28,089 nt of DNA from the NCBI GenBank assembly GCA_963169595.1, contig CAUJFM010000257.1:1-28089 (forward strand), given 5' to 3'. Numbering within the stretch: the first letter of the stretch is position 1; the number at the start of each line of letters is the position of its first letter. This DNA is from Bacteroidota bacterium. GTDB taxonomy: Bacteria > Bacteroidota > Bacteroidia > Flavobacteriales_F > PHOS-HE28. Both the position numbers and the translations under genes were made by a program. Under the pieces are notes generated by a model. That model ran no database searches, had not been told where the DNA came from, and saw only the letters and a list, made by a program, of their open reading frames with translations. Below, piece by piece: positions 1-6,994 of this stretch.

Positions 1-317
1 TCCAGTTCGCCGAGGAGATGCGCCACCTGGACCAGCATCTGCGCGACCTGCGGACCATGGACGTGGCGCAACGTGTGGCGAGGGTCCTGCTCATCTGCCA
101 AGACACCTTCGGCATGGATGCCCGGGATCGCCGACAACTGGCCTACACCCTGCCGCGACGCGACATCGCCTCCATGGCGGACACCACCTACGAGTCCGTG
201 GTGCGAAGCCTTTCCAGCTTCCAGCAGGAAGGCCTCATCGAACTGGTCGGCAAGAACGCACGCCTGTGCAAGCCCAAGGCATTGGAGAAGCTGTTGGGCC
301 GAGAAGCAGCGGGTTGA
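1..317 (+). CDS. Crp/Fnr-family transcription regulator, C-terminal part (5' truncated by window)
   Basis: The reading frame is open from the window edge (first full codon at base 3) to TGA at 315-317. What remains is the dimerisation-helix end and the winged helix-turn-helix of a Crp/Fnr regulator. The pattern LPRRDIASMADTTYESVVR matches the family HTH: a helix beginning LxRxDIA, a turn, and a recognition helix with Glu and Arg spaced as in FNR (ETISR) and CRP (ETVGR), here ESVVR. The effector domain lies outside the window, so haem, Fe-S or nucleotide sensing cannot be judged. It converges with the tryptophanase gene and lies 2.4 kb from a cbb3-like oxidase gene. It is therefore one of two local candidates for the regulator that reads the palindromes at 1990, 2678 and 6995, or the FNR-geometry palindrome at 6973. 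Family assignment is secure; the targets are inference. Confidence 0.85.
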   Translation, partial: QFAEEMRHLDQHLRDLRTMDVAQRVARVLLICQDTFGMDARDRRQLAYTLPRRDIASMADTTYESVVRSLSSFQQEGLIELVGKNARLCKPKALEKLLGREAAG

Positions 318-578
318 TACGCCCTGTGCCGGCGTTCTCCCGCGTGAGGGGGCGAAGCGGCAGCTTGCCGCAGGACCGGCCCAGCAGCGCACGCGGCGAG
401 GAGGCTGCGAGGCACGAGCAGACCCCGGAGCCCGATGCGATGCGGACCGGACCAAGACAACTACAGCGAAGTACCCGGCCCGCGCGGAGGCCCGTGCGAT
501 GGAAAAGGGACACGCCCCACCCAAGCTTCAGGTCACAAGGGGCAAGGGTTCAAGGCATCAACATACCCAACCCCTCCA
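318..578. other. Convergent spacer between Crp/Fnr and tryptophanase genes
   Basis: I see no convincing gene in these 261 bases. Short open frames cross it but lack family resemblance and are typical of GC-rich sequence. A small stem-loop (GCGGCA, loop GCT, TGCCGC) lies at 357-371 without a T run, so it is not a clear intrinsic terminator. No copy of the GGACA-N4-TGTCC palindrome is present. Confidence 0.5.
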
Positions 579-1952
579 CTACATCTGCTCGAAATGCGCC
601 GTGAAGTGCCGGAGGAACCGCGGCTCCTTGATGATGCGGTAGCCCCGCACCTGTTCGCGCGTGCGCATGACCTCCTCGAAGGTCTCGGCCACGTACTCCA
701 TGTGGCTCTGGGTGTACACGCGGCGTGGGATGGCCAAGCGCACGAGCTCCATGGATGAGGGCTTCAGCGAGCCATCGGGCAGGTAGGTGCCGAACATGAC
801 CGAGCCGATCTCCACGCTGCGGATGCCGCCGAGCCGGTACAGCTCGCACACCAGCGCCTGCCCGGGGTACTGGTCCGGCGGGATGTGCGGATAGAGCGCT
901 TTGGCATCGATGTACACCGCATGGCCTCCGATCGGACGCATCAGCGGAACACCCAGTTCATGCAGCTTGCGCCCCACGAAGGTGGTGCTCTTGATGCGGT
1001 AGTCCAGATAGTGGGGATCGAAGACCTCCTGCAGGCCGATGGCGATGGCCTCCATGTCCCGCCCGCTGAGGCCGCCATAGGTGGTGAAGCCCTCGGTGAT
1101 GATGAGCAGGTTGATGCAGGCCTCGGCCAGCGCCGCATCACGCACGGAGAGGAAGCCGCCCATGTTCACCAGCGCATCCTTCTTGGCGCTCATGATGGCC
1201 CCATCGGCCAGCGCGAACAGGCGTTGCGCGATCTGGCGGTAGGACAAGCCCTCCATGCCCTCCTCGCGGTCCTTGATGAACCAGCTGTTCTCCGCGATGC
1301 GGCAGCAGTCCAGTAGGAAGGGCACCCCATGGCGCTTGCAGATGGCGGCCACGCCCTCGGCATTGGCCATGCTCACCGGTTGTCCGCCGCCGCTGTTGTT
1401 GGTGACGGTGAGGATGACGGCGCCCACCTTGCCCTTGTGCTCCTTCAGCAGGTGGTCCAGCTCGGCCACGTCCATGTTGCCCTTGAAGGGGTGCATGAGC
1501 GCGGGGTCGCGGCCTTCGGCAATGGGGATGTCGATGGCGGTGGCACCGGTGAACTCGATGTTGGCGCGGGTGGTGTCGAAGTGGGTGTTGCTGATGAAGA
1601 CCTTGCCCGGGCCGCCCAGGTGGCCGTAGAGGATGCGTTCCGCGGCGCGGCCCTGGTGGGTGGGCAGCACATGCTCCATGCCGGTGAGGTCCTGCACCTC
1701 GGCGAGCATGCGCTCCCAGCTCCGCGAACCGGCGTAGGCCTCGTCACCCTCCATCATACCGGCCCATTGGTGCGCGCTCATCGCGCTGGTGCCGCTGTCG
1801 GTCATCAGGTCGATGATGACATCGCGCGAGCGGAGCAGGAAGGGATTGTAGTGGGCTTCCTTGAGATACTCCACGCGTTCCGCCTCCGTGCTGAGGCCGA
1901 TGGGTTCCACGCTCTTGATGCGGAAGGGTTCGATGATGGTGCGGTGCTTCAT
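579..1952 (-). CDS. tnaA: Tryptophanase (tryptophan indole-lyase)
   Basis: This is a 457-residue PLP-dependent beta-eliminating lyase, the usual length for the tryptophanase/tyrosine phenol-lyase family. It should cleave L-tryptophan to indole, pyruvate and ammonia in the cytoplasm. Family landmarks are TDSGTSAMS (51-59), GDEAYAGS (69-76), PTHQGR (97-102) and SAKKDALVN (255-263), with Lys258 the expected PLP lysine. Three positions separate the two activities, and all read tryptophanase: Asp126 in HFDTT (Asp137 of E. coli TnaA), Ile382 in VEIG, and His449 in LRHFTA. The start at 1952 matches the family N terminus (EPFRIKSVEP). The frame is open to 2138, but that extension is not conserved and overlaps the divergent regulator. 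A perfect GGACA-N4-TGTCC palindrome lies 37 bp upstream, suggesting control with the oxidase and RIC genes. Residue numbers for the E. coli enzyme are from memory. Confidence 0.92.
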   Translation of the reverse strand: MKHRTIIEPFRIKSVEPIGLSTEAERVEYLKEAHYNPFLLRSRDVIIDLMTDSGTSAMSAHQWAGMMEGDEAYAGSRSWERMLAEVQDLTGMEHVLPTHQGRAAERILYGHLGGPGKVFISNTHFDTTRANIEFTGATAIDIPIAEGRDPALMHPFKGNMDVAELDHLLKEHKGKVGAVILTVTNNSGGGQPVSMANAEGVAAICKRHGVPFLLDCCRIAENSWFIKDREEGMEGLSYRQIAQRLFALADGAIMSAKKDALVNMGGFLSVRDAALAEACINLLIITEGFTTYGGLSGRDMEAIAIGLQEVFDPHYLDYRIKSTTFVGRKLHELGVPLMRPIGGHAVYIDAKALYPHIPPDQYPGQALVCELYRLGGIRSVEIGSVMFGTYLPDGSLKPSSMELVRLAIPRRVYTQSHMEYVAETFEEVMRTREQVRGYRIIKEPRFLRHFTAHFEQM

Positions 1953-2166
1953 GGGCGGGTGACCGGTCCCTGTTGATTCGGACCGAAGTGGACAAAACTG
2001 TCCGTTGCCATCGGGACCTCGCATGACGAACATCACCCCGCCTGCCGATGGGCGCGCAACGGCATCCCGCCGCACCGGGTCCCACACGTCATGGCCGCAG
2101 AACTGACACCGCTCATCGTTGACGAACAGGGCGGCCATGTACTTTCACGCGCCGAACGATCGACCC
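1953..2166. promoter_or_regulatory. Divergent control region between tryptophanase and Rrf2 regulator
   Basis: This 214-bp spacer separates the minus-strand tryptophanase start (1952) from the chosen Rrf2 start (2167). It contains the 14-bp palindrome at 1990-2003. Reading toward tryptophanase, the palindrome core is CAGTTTTG, close to the Bacteroidota -7 element TAnnTTTG. I find no convincing -7 element for the Rrf2 gene. Confidence 0.5.
1990..2003. promoter_or_regulatory. 14-bp palindrome GGACA-N4-TGTCC, upstream of tryptophanase
   Basis: This is a perfect inverted repeat of 5-bp arms with a 4-bp spacer (AAAC on the plus strand), 37 bp upstream of the tryptophanase ATG. The same arms recur at 2678-2691 (one mismatch) and 6995-7008 (perfect), each at a similar distance from a start codon. 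The 5-4-5 geometry resembles Crp/Fnr sites, but the arm sequence is not the FNR arm TTGAT. The site overlaps a -7-like sequence, a position that fits repression. Which protein binds is unknown; the Rrf2 protein encoded next door is a natural candidate. Confidence 0.6.
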
Positions 2167-2601
2167 ATGTTCTCCAAGGCCTGTGAATACGGCATCCGCG
2201 CCGCCATGTGCATCGCCTCCTGCGGCCGCACGGGCGAGCGGCTGGGTCTGCATGAAGTGGCCGAACGCACCGGCTCACCCGAGGCCTTCACCGCCAAGGT
2301 GCTGCGCAAGCTGGTGGAAGGCGGGCTGATCGATTCGCAACGCGGACCCAACGGCGGTTTCCTCATCACCCCCGAACAGGCGAAGAAGATCCGCATCAGC
2401 CGCATCGTGGACCTGATCGACGGCGACTCCGTGTACAAGGGATGCGGCCTGGGCCTCGATGCCTGCGATGCCCGCAAGCCCTGCCCGCTCCACGACCAGT
2501 TCGCCAAGGTGCGCGCCGATCTGCGCCGCATGCTGGAGGGTACCACCCTGCACGACGTGGTGGACGGCGTACCCCTTGAGAAGATCATCCTGAAGCGCTG
2601 A
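2167..2601 (+). CDS. Rrf2-family Fe-S transcription regulator
   Basis: This 144-residue protein begins MFSKACEYGIRAA, the usual Rrf2 start, so ATG 2167 is chosen over TTG 2119 and ATG 2137, which only add unconserved residues. The winged helix (about residues 26-68, ending RGPNGGFLI) is typical of the family. A cysteine triad follows, Cys93, Cys100 and Cys106 (CGLGLDAC...PCPLH). This is the place where NsrR, IscR and RsrR bind an Fe-S cluster, so sensing of NO, iron or redox state is likely. The gene is divergent from tryptophanase and followed by a hairpin and the oxidase promoter. The neighbouring RIC, truncated haemoglobin and oxidase genes point to nitrosative or low-oxygen control. Whether it is an NsrR orthologue cannot be decided here. 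Family call is secure; ligand and targets are inferred. Confidence 0.9.
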   Translation: MFSKACEYGIRAAMCIASCGRTGERLGLHEVAERTGSPEAFTAKVLRKLVEGGLIDSQRGPNGGFLITPEQAKKIRISRIVDLIDGDSVYKGCGLGLDACDARKPCPLHDQFAKVRADLRRMLEGTTLHDVVDGVPLEKIILKR

Positions 2602-2627
2602 GCCGGCCTCCCGGTGGGAGCACCGGC
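2602..2627 (+). terminator. Hairpin directly after the Rrf2 stop codon
   Basis: A two-part stem starts at the base after TGA: GCCGG (2602-2606) pairs with CCGGC (2623-2627), and CTCCC (2608-2612) pairs with GGGAG (2616-2620) around a GGT loop. No T run follows immediately, though an AT-rich stretch begins about 12 bases later. It could end or attenuate Rrf2 transcription before the oxidase operon. Confidence 0.45.
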
Positions 2628-2635
2628 ATCCGAGC

Positions 2636-2735
2636 ATGATCTATTTATCGACCTTTTTATCTGTTATTCTATTTTATGGATACTTTTGTCCAGTTCTAAC
2701 CCTCAAGCCTCCCTCCCCGAACCACACCAGACCCC
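2636..2735 (+). promoter_or_regulatory. AT-rich promoter region of the oxidase operon
   Basis: This is the most AT-rich stretch of the window, set in GC-rich surroundings. It contains TACTTTTG at 2681-2688, an exact match to the Bacteroidota -7 consensus TAnnTTTG, 47 bp before the oxidase ATG. No clear -33 element is visible. The palindrome at 2678-2691 wraps exactly around this -7 element. Confidence 0.6.
2678..2691. promoter_or_regulatory. 14-bp palindrome GGATA-N4-TGTCC over the oxidase -7 element
   Basis: The sequence reads GGA, then the -7 octamer TACTTTTG, then TCC. Compared with the perfect copies at 1990 and 6995, one arm base differs (GGATA for GGACA), and that change restores the exact TA of the promoter element. 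A protein bound here would mask the promoter, so repression is the simplest model. It ends 44 bp upstream of the oxidase start codon. Confidence 0.6.
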
Positions 2736-4439
2736 ATGCACGAGCGCACGTTCCCGTTCCGGTCCAAGGCCACCCCGCTGGCGGTGAGCATGGCCATGAT
2801 CGCCCCCACGCCGCTCCTTGCACAAAGCGGCACTGCTGGCTGGCTCTCCACCCCGGGGGTGGTGGGCACCCTGGTGCTGCTGGGCATCGTGCTCCTGGTG
2901 GCCGCCCTGGTGGTGGCCGCGCGCGTGGACCGCCTGTTGCGTTCGCTGCGCCACAGGGCGGGCGGGAACAACGCAACGGCCCGGCTTGGCGAGCGCGGGC
3001 TGGTGAGCACGTACAGCAACGAGCCGGACAACCCTCTGGTGGATGAGAAGAAGTCCCAGGAAATGGTGCTGGAGGTGCAGCCCGGCCTGCGCCGGATGAT
3101 CATCTGGTACCTGGGGTGTGCGGTGAGCTGGCTGGTGATCGGCACCCTGATCGGCCAGTACGTGGGCATGAAGTTCGTGTGGCCCGACATGGACCAGCAG
3201 TCCTGGCTGTCGTTCGGCCGTCTGCGACCCGTACACACCAACACCGTGTTCTGGGGCTGGGCCTCGCTGGCCATGATCGGACTGGGCTACTTCGTGGTGG
3301 CGCGCACCTCGGCCGCCGCCATCCCCAGCCTGCGCCGCGGCTGGCGCGCGCTGGGCTGGATGAACCTGGGCATCCTCTCCGGCAACCTCTTCCTGATGGC
3401 CGGCATCAACAACGGCGGCGGCGAGTACCGCGAGTACATCTGGCCGGCCGTGCTGCCCTTCGCCTGGGGGCTCTTCCTCACCTTCCGCAACTTCTATGGC
3501 ACGGTGAAGCGCCGCACCATTGGCGAGATCTACATCAGCAACTGGTACATGCTCGCCGCGCTCGTCTGGACGCTGGTGCTGGTGACCATCGGCTACCTGC
3601 CCTGGTACCAGAACGGCTTGGGCGAGACCGTGATCCAGGGTTACTACATGCACCAGGGCGTGGGCATGTGGTTCATGACCTTCACCCTCGGCCTGCTCTA
3701 CTACTACCTGCCCTCGGCGTTCAACCGGCCCATCTACTCCTACTCCCTCGGCGTGCTGGCCTTCTGGACGCAGATGCTCTTCTACACCCTCATCGGCACG
3801 CACCACTTCGTTTTCGCACCGCTGCCGTGGTGGCTGCAGACGGTGGCCATCGTGTTCAGCGCGGGCATGTTCATCCCCGTGGTGGCGGGCACCACCAACT
3901 TCCTGATGACCATGCGCGGCAGCTGGTCGGCGATCGGCCGCAGCTACGTGCTGCCCTTCTTCCTGGTGGCCGTGGTCTTCTACTTCGTGGGCAGCACGCA
4001 GGGCAGCTTCCAGGCCTTCCGCTTCACCAACCACCTCTGGCACTTCACGGATTTCAACGTGGCGCACTCGCACATGACCATGTACGGCATCATCACCTTC
4101 GCGCTGTGGGCCTGCATGTACGCCATCGTGCCGCGGCTCACGGGGCGCGAACCGGCGCAGCTGCTGGTGGGCGCCCACTTCTGGCTGGCCTTCATCGGCC
4201 TCTTCGCCTACATGATCAGCATGATGGCCGGCGGCACCTTCAAAGGGCTGCAATGGCTGGAGGGCCGCCCCTTCATCGATGGGGTGATCGGCTCACGGCC
4301 CTACTGGATCTGGCGCGCCATCGGTGGTTCGCTGATGTTCGTCTCGCATCTGCTCTTCGCCTGGAACTTCATCACCATGGTACGCCGACCCGCGGCGAAC
4401 ACGGCAACCTCAGCGCCCCCCACTCCCACCATCGCCTGA
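2736..4439 (+). CDS. ccoN: cbb3-like (C-family) haem-copper oxidase subunit I
   Basis: This 567-residue integral membrane catalytic subunit has an N-terminal extension with one extra hydrophobic segment (about 43-63), then the CcoN core. Haem and copper ligands are visible: His167 (RPVHTN) for low-spin haem, His306 (YMHQGVG), His356 and His357 (GTHHF) for CuB, and His444 and His446 (AHSHM) for the two haems. Tyr350 lies 44 residues after the CuB histidine, exactly as the cross-linked tyrosine in Pseudomonas CcoN. This favours oxygen reduction over NO reduction. The helix-IX glutamate found 22 residues before the haem b3 histidine in that protein is Gln422 here. The gene is followed after 4 bp by a CcoO-like cytochrome, and I see no separate ccoP or ccoQ. 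Expression is probably controlled by the 2678 palindrome. Comparison residues are from memory. Confidence 0.88.
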   Translation: MHERTFPFRSKATPLAVSMAMIAPTPLLAQSGTAGWLSTPGVVGTLVLLGIVLLVAALVVAARVDRLLRSLRHRAGGNNATARLGERGLVSTYSNEPDNPLVDEKKSQEMVLEVQPGLRRMIIWYLGCAVSWLVIGTLIGQYVGMKFVWPDMDQQSWLSFGRLRPVHTNTVFWGWASLAMIGLGYFVVARTSAAAIPSLRRGWRALGWMNLGILSGNLFLMAGINNGGGEYREYIWPAVLPFAWGLFLTFRNFYGTVKRRTIGEIYISNWYMLAALVWTLVLVTIGYLPWYQNGLGETVIQGYYMHQGVGMWFMTFTLGLLYYYLPSAFNRPIYSYSLGVLAFWTQMLFYTLIGTHHFVFAPLPWWLQTVAIVFSAGMFIPVVAGTTNFLMTMRGSWSAIGRSYVLPFFLVAVVFYFVGSTQGSFQAFRFTNHLWHFTDFNVAHSHMTMYGIITFALWACMYAIVPRLTGREPAQLLVGAHFWLAFIGLFAYMISMMAGGTFKGLQWLEGRPFIDGVIGSRPYWIWRAIGGSLMFVSHLLFAWNFITMVRRPAANTATSAPPTPTIA

Positions 4440-4443
4440 CGCC

Positions 4444-5457
4444 ATGCTCAACTTCCACAAGGACCACCAGAACCTGGTCAATGTCGCGCTCGTGGTGTTC
4501 GTGCTGCTGAGCATGGGCGTGGCCGTGATCCCCGCCAACGAACTGGCCCTGAACAACGCACCCCTGCCGGACCTGCCACCGATGACCGCAAGCGAACGGC
4601 GCGGACTGGAAGTGTACGTGGCCGAAGGCTGCGCCGCCTGCCACACGCAACAGGTGCGCAACATTGAGATGGACCGCATGTGGGGCGAGCGGCCGAGCAT
4701 CCCCAGCGACTACCACTACAGCAAGCAGCGCCTGGACGTGTGGCGGCAATCGCCCTCCCTGCTGGGTAGTGAGCGCACCGGTCCGGACCTCACCAACACT
4801 GGCCGGCGACAGCCCGGTGCGCAATGGCACCTGCTGCACCTCTATGATCCGCGCATGGTGGTGAAGGGTTCCATCATGCCGCGCTACCCCTGGCTCTTCG
4901 AGGAGACCGACACGCCCGCGGAGGATGCGGTGGTGGTGCCGGTGCCCAAGGAACGCCTGCGCGACAGCAGCAAGGTGCTGGTGGCCTCCCAGCGCGCACA
5001 GGACCTGGTGGCCTACCTGCTCACCCTGAAGCAAGCGCCCCTGCCCGGCGGCGGTGATCCGGTCTTCCTGCCCTCGCCAGGGGCGCGCAGCGAGGCGGAA
5101 GCAAAGCCAAGCGCCGGCGACCTACCCAACGGCGCCGACCTCTTCGTGCAGACCTGCTCCGCCTGCCATGGCGCGGAAGGCAAGGGTCTGGCGGGTGCCT
5201 TCCCTCCCCTGGCCGGCAGCCCGGTGGTGAACGACCCCGATCCCACACTGATGCTCTCCATCATCCTGGGTGGCTATGATGCGCGGGCCGAGTACGGCGT
5301 GATGCCCGCGCAGGCCGAGCAATTGTCGGACGCGGAGGTCGCGGCCATCGCCAACTACCTGCGCAGTGCCTTCGGCAACGAGGCGCCCGCCACTACCACC
5401 GATGCCGTCCGCGCCGTGCGCTCCACGGTGGCACCGGCCACCACCCTGATGCCCTGA
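4444..5457 (+). CDS. CcoO-like cytochrome c with a fused second cytochrome c domain
   Basis: This 337-residue membrane-anchored cytochrome has one N-terminal helix (about 12-30), then a CcoO/FixO domain: EGCAACHTQQVR with haem site C63-C66-H67, GSERTGPDL (108-116) and the axial-Met motif SIMPRYPWL (143-151, Met145). After a proline-rich linker (about 198-225) comes a second class I cytochrome c domain with C238-C241-H242 and a probable Met ligand in GVMPAQ (Met287). In standard cbb3 oxidases CcoO is mono-haem and the di-haem CcoP is separate. Here one haem domain is attached to CcoO and no CcoP gene follows, so this protein probably delivers electrons to the subunit I encoded just upstream. 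The stop TGA shares a base with the next ATG. Confidence 0.88.
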   Translation: MLNFHKDHQNLVNVALVVFVLLSMGVAVIPANELALNNAPLPDLPPMTASERRGLEVYVAEGCAACHTQQVRNIEMDRMWGERPSIPSDYHYSKQRLDVWRQSPSLLGSERTGPDLTNTGRRQPGAQWHLLHLYDPRMVVKGSIMPRYPWLFEETDTPAEDAVVVPVPKERLRDSSKVLVASQRAQDLVAYLLTLKQAPLPGGGDPVFLPSPGARSEAEAKPSAGDLPNGADLFVQTCSACHGAEGKGLAGAFPPLAGSPVVNDPDPTLMLSIILGGYDARAEYGVMPAQAEQLSDAEVAAIANYLRSAFGNEAPATTTDAVRAVRSTVAPATTLMP

Positions 5458-5732
5458 TGCGCGCGCTCCTCACATTCCTGTTCTCCGCCACCGGCGTGGC
5501 CGTGTGGGCCTGCGATGTGTGCCAGAAGAACCAACCCGCCCCGCTGCGCGGCATCACCCATGGCACGGCCCCCCAGAGCCAGTGGGACCTGGTTATCGTG
5601 TGGGGCGCTGGGGTCATCGTGACCATCACCCTGGTCCTCGCCCTGCGCATGCTGCTGAGGCCGGGGGAAGGGCATGACGGGCACATCAAGCGCATCATCC
5701 TCCACGACCCATCCATTCCCCATGGAACCTGA
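5457..5732 (+). CDS. Small membrane protein with CDVC motif, unknown function
   Basis: This 91-residue protein overlaps the cytochrome gene by one base (TGATG), so it is probably translated with it. It has a signal-like N terminus (1-18) ending at ACDVC (Cys19, Cys22), a short polar stretch (QKNQPAPLRGITHG), one transmembrane segment (about 43-66) and a charged cytoplasmic tail. If exported as predicted, the CxxC pair sits at the outer membrane face, where it could bind metal, form a disulphide, or act in assembly of the oxidase. It is not CcoQ or CcoS by any motif I can see. I do not recognise a named family. Its tight packing with the oxidase genes suggests an accessory subunit or assembly factor; that is inference only. 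Confidence 0.72.
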   Translation: MRALLTFLFSATGVAVWACDVCQKNQPAPLRGITHGTAPQSQWDLVIVWGAGVIVTITLVLALRMLLRPGEGHDGHIKRIILHDPSIPHGT

Positions 5733-6135
5733 ACGCCTTGTCCGCCTCTACATCGATGATGACCGGGAGCCTTTCGCCGAGTTCGTGCCGCCGGTGAAGT
5801 TCGTGCTGGACACCACCCGACTACCCGACGGACCGCATATCCTGCGTGTGGTGGCGCGCTCCACCAGCGGCGTGGAAGGGGTGCGCCATGTGCCCTTCGA
5901 GGTGCGCAATGGTCCGGACATCGCCGTGGTGGGCCTCGATGATGGCGACGTGGTGGACGGCCGCATGCCCATCACCATCAACGCCTATGGCAGCGAACGC
6001 GCCGATCGGTTCCTGGTCACCGGCTCGGAAACGCCCAAGGGCATCCCCGCCTGGGTGTGGGCCCTGCTCATCACCTTCCTCGGCTTCGCCCTGTTCTACT
6101 TCATCCAATACTGGCACGTGCCGCCCGCAGCATGA
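5722..6135 (+). CDS. Tail-anchored beta-rich (Ig-like?) membrane protein, unknown function
   Basis: This 137-residue product starts at ATG 5722, 11 bp inside the preceding gene. Earlier in-frame residues would overlap that gene further. Residues 1-100 are rich in short beta-type stretches (KFVLDTTRLPDGPHILRVVA, HVPFEVRN), resembling an immunoglobulin-like fold. A single transmembrane helix follows (about 109-128, rich in Trp and Phe) with a very short tail. There is no signal peptide, so a simple reading puts the beta domain in the cytoplasm as a tail-anchored protein. The opposite topology cannot be excluded. The phrase LPDGPHxLRVVA is common in exported bacterial beta-sandwich domains, which makes the missing signal peptide odd. 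It overlaps the haemoglobin gene by an ATGA junction. Function unknown; oxidase accessory is the best guess. Confidence 0.68.
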   Translation: MEPERLVRLYIDDDREPFAEFVPPVKFVLDTTRLPDGPHILRVVARSTSGVEGVRHVPFEVRNGPDIAVVGLDDGDVVDGRMPITINAYGSERADRFLVTGSETPKGIPAWVWALLITFLGFALFYFIQYWHVPPAA

Positions 6136-6533
6136 CACCCGCACCGCGCGCTGACATCCGGCACCACGATCACATCGTGCTGTTGGTGGACACCTTCTAT
6201 GGCAAGGTCCGCCATGACGACCTGCTCGGGGCCATCTTCAACGGCATCATCGGCGACCGCTGGCCCGAGCACCTGGAGAAGATGCACCGCTTCTGGGGCA
6301 CCGTGCTGATCAACGAGGGATCGTACACGGGCACCCCGTTGCGACCCCACCTGGACATGCCCATCGGTGCAGCGCATTTCGGGCGGTGGCTGCAACTCTT
6401 CCATGCCACGGTGGACGAGCTCTTCGAAGGTCCCGTGGCGCAACTGGCCCACCGCAACGCCGACCGCATGGCGGACATGTTCCAGGAGCGCATCGAGCGG
6501 TACCGGACGCGTCCGCAGGACTTCATCCAGTGA
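6132..6533 (+). CDS. Group III truncated haemoglobin
   Basis: This 133-residue cytoplasmic globin of the group III (P) truncated type should bind O2 or NO and may detoxify NO or peroxide. The family pattern is visible: a helix B segment with Tyr23 (VDTFYGKV), the CD/E region with Trp55 (HRFWGTVL), and the F-helix HFGRWLQLF, where His82 is the expected proximal haem ligand. Length fits the family (about 130-140). ATG 6132 overlaps the previous stop (ATGA), and the next gene begins with GTG overlapping this stop (GTGA). Translational coupling through four genes is therefore likely. Its place between cbb3-like oxidase and RIC genes supports a role in nitrosative or low-oxygen stress. Confidence 0.88.
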   Translation: MTPAPRADIRHHDHIVLLVDTFYGKVRHDDLLGAIFNGIIGDRWPEHLEKMHRFWGTVLINEGSYTGTPLRPHLDMPIGAAHFGRWLQLFHATVDELFEGPVAQLAHRNADRMADMFQERIERYRTRPQDFIQ

Positions 6534-6976
6534 GCTACCGGCTGCACCACCCCATCGCGCTCATCTGCGCCTTCGTGTGGGTGGGTTTCGTGTGCGCCAT
6601 CAGCTTCATGGAGGCCTGGCTGAAGTTCCGCGCCCACGGCGTCACCCTGCCGATCGGTCTGGGCATCGGGCGACTGGTATTCCAGGCCTTGAACCGGGTG
6701 GAATGGGCGCTGGCCGTGGCCGTGCTCACCGACCTGCTGTGGCGCAGGGTGGCCTGGCCTCCCCGCGGGCTCATCGTGCTGCCCGTGCTCATCCTCATCG
6801 TCCAAAGCCTCTGGCTGCTGCCGGCGCTCGACGAACGGGCGCTGCTCGCCATCCATGGTCACCTGCCGGGCCCATCGCACCTGCATCTCCTCTACGTGGC
6901 CGGCGAGGTGGTGAAGGTGGCTTCGCTGGTCATCCTCGGCACCCGGCTGGTCCGTGTCACCGCCGTGCAAGGATGA
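6530..6976 (+). CDS. Four-helix integral membrane protein, unknown function
   Basis: This 148-residue protein begins with GTG at 6530, sharing GTGA with the haemoglobin stop. No ATG gives a complete first helix. Hydrophobic segments lie at about 8-28, 55-71, 78-97 and 119-140. Notable polar residues in or near helices are Glu28, Arg48, Glu59, Glu126 and a histidine cluster (His109, His111, His117, His119) before the last helix. This pattern could bind haem or metal, but I recognise no named family. It is the last gene before the RIC promoter; its stop codon lies inside the palindrome at 6973-6986. The neighbours suggest a part in the haem-copper oxidase or NO response; this is inference from position. 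Confidence 0.72.
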   Translation: MSYRLHHPIALICAFVWVGFVCAISFMEAWLKFRAHGVTLPIGLGIGRLVFQALNRVEWALAVAVLTDLLWRRVAWPPRGLIVLPVLILIVQSLWLLPALDERALLAIHGHLPGPSHLHLLYVAGEVVKVASLVILGTRLVRVTAVQG

Positions 6977-6986
6977 CACAGGTCAT
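6973..6986. promoter_or_regulatory. FNR-geometry palindrome ATGAC-N4-GTCAT upstream of RIC
   Basis: This perfect inverted repeat of 5-bp arms with spacer ACAG overlaps the stop codon of the membrane-protein gene. GA sits at the same distance from the dyad centre as in FNR (TTGAT-N4-ATCAA) and CRP sites. Its centre is 22 bp, about two helical turns, from that of the GGACA palindrome. If the -7 element is TTTCTTTG at 7010-7017, the centre falls near -42, a class II activator position. Single copy, so chance is possible. Confidence 0.4.
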
Positions 6987-6994
6987 TCATTTAC

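Noticed and set aside
1953..2138. N-terminal extension of tryptophanase with a CxxC motif (open frame to 2138)
   Set aside because: The family begins near EPFRIKSVEP, the extra 62 residues resemble nothing in it, and they would cover the palindrome and overlap the region before the divergent Rrf2 gene.
2736..4439. Assignment of the oxidase subunit as a nitric oxide reductase (NorB)
   Set aside because: The active-site tyrosine is at the cbb3 position and the partner is CcoO-like rather than NorC. The NO-related neighbours keep the question open, so the Gln422 change is reported separately.
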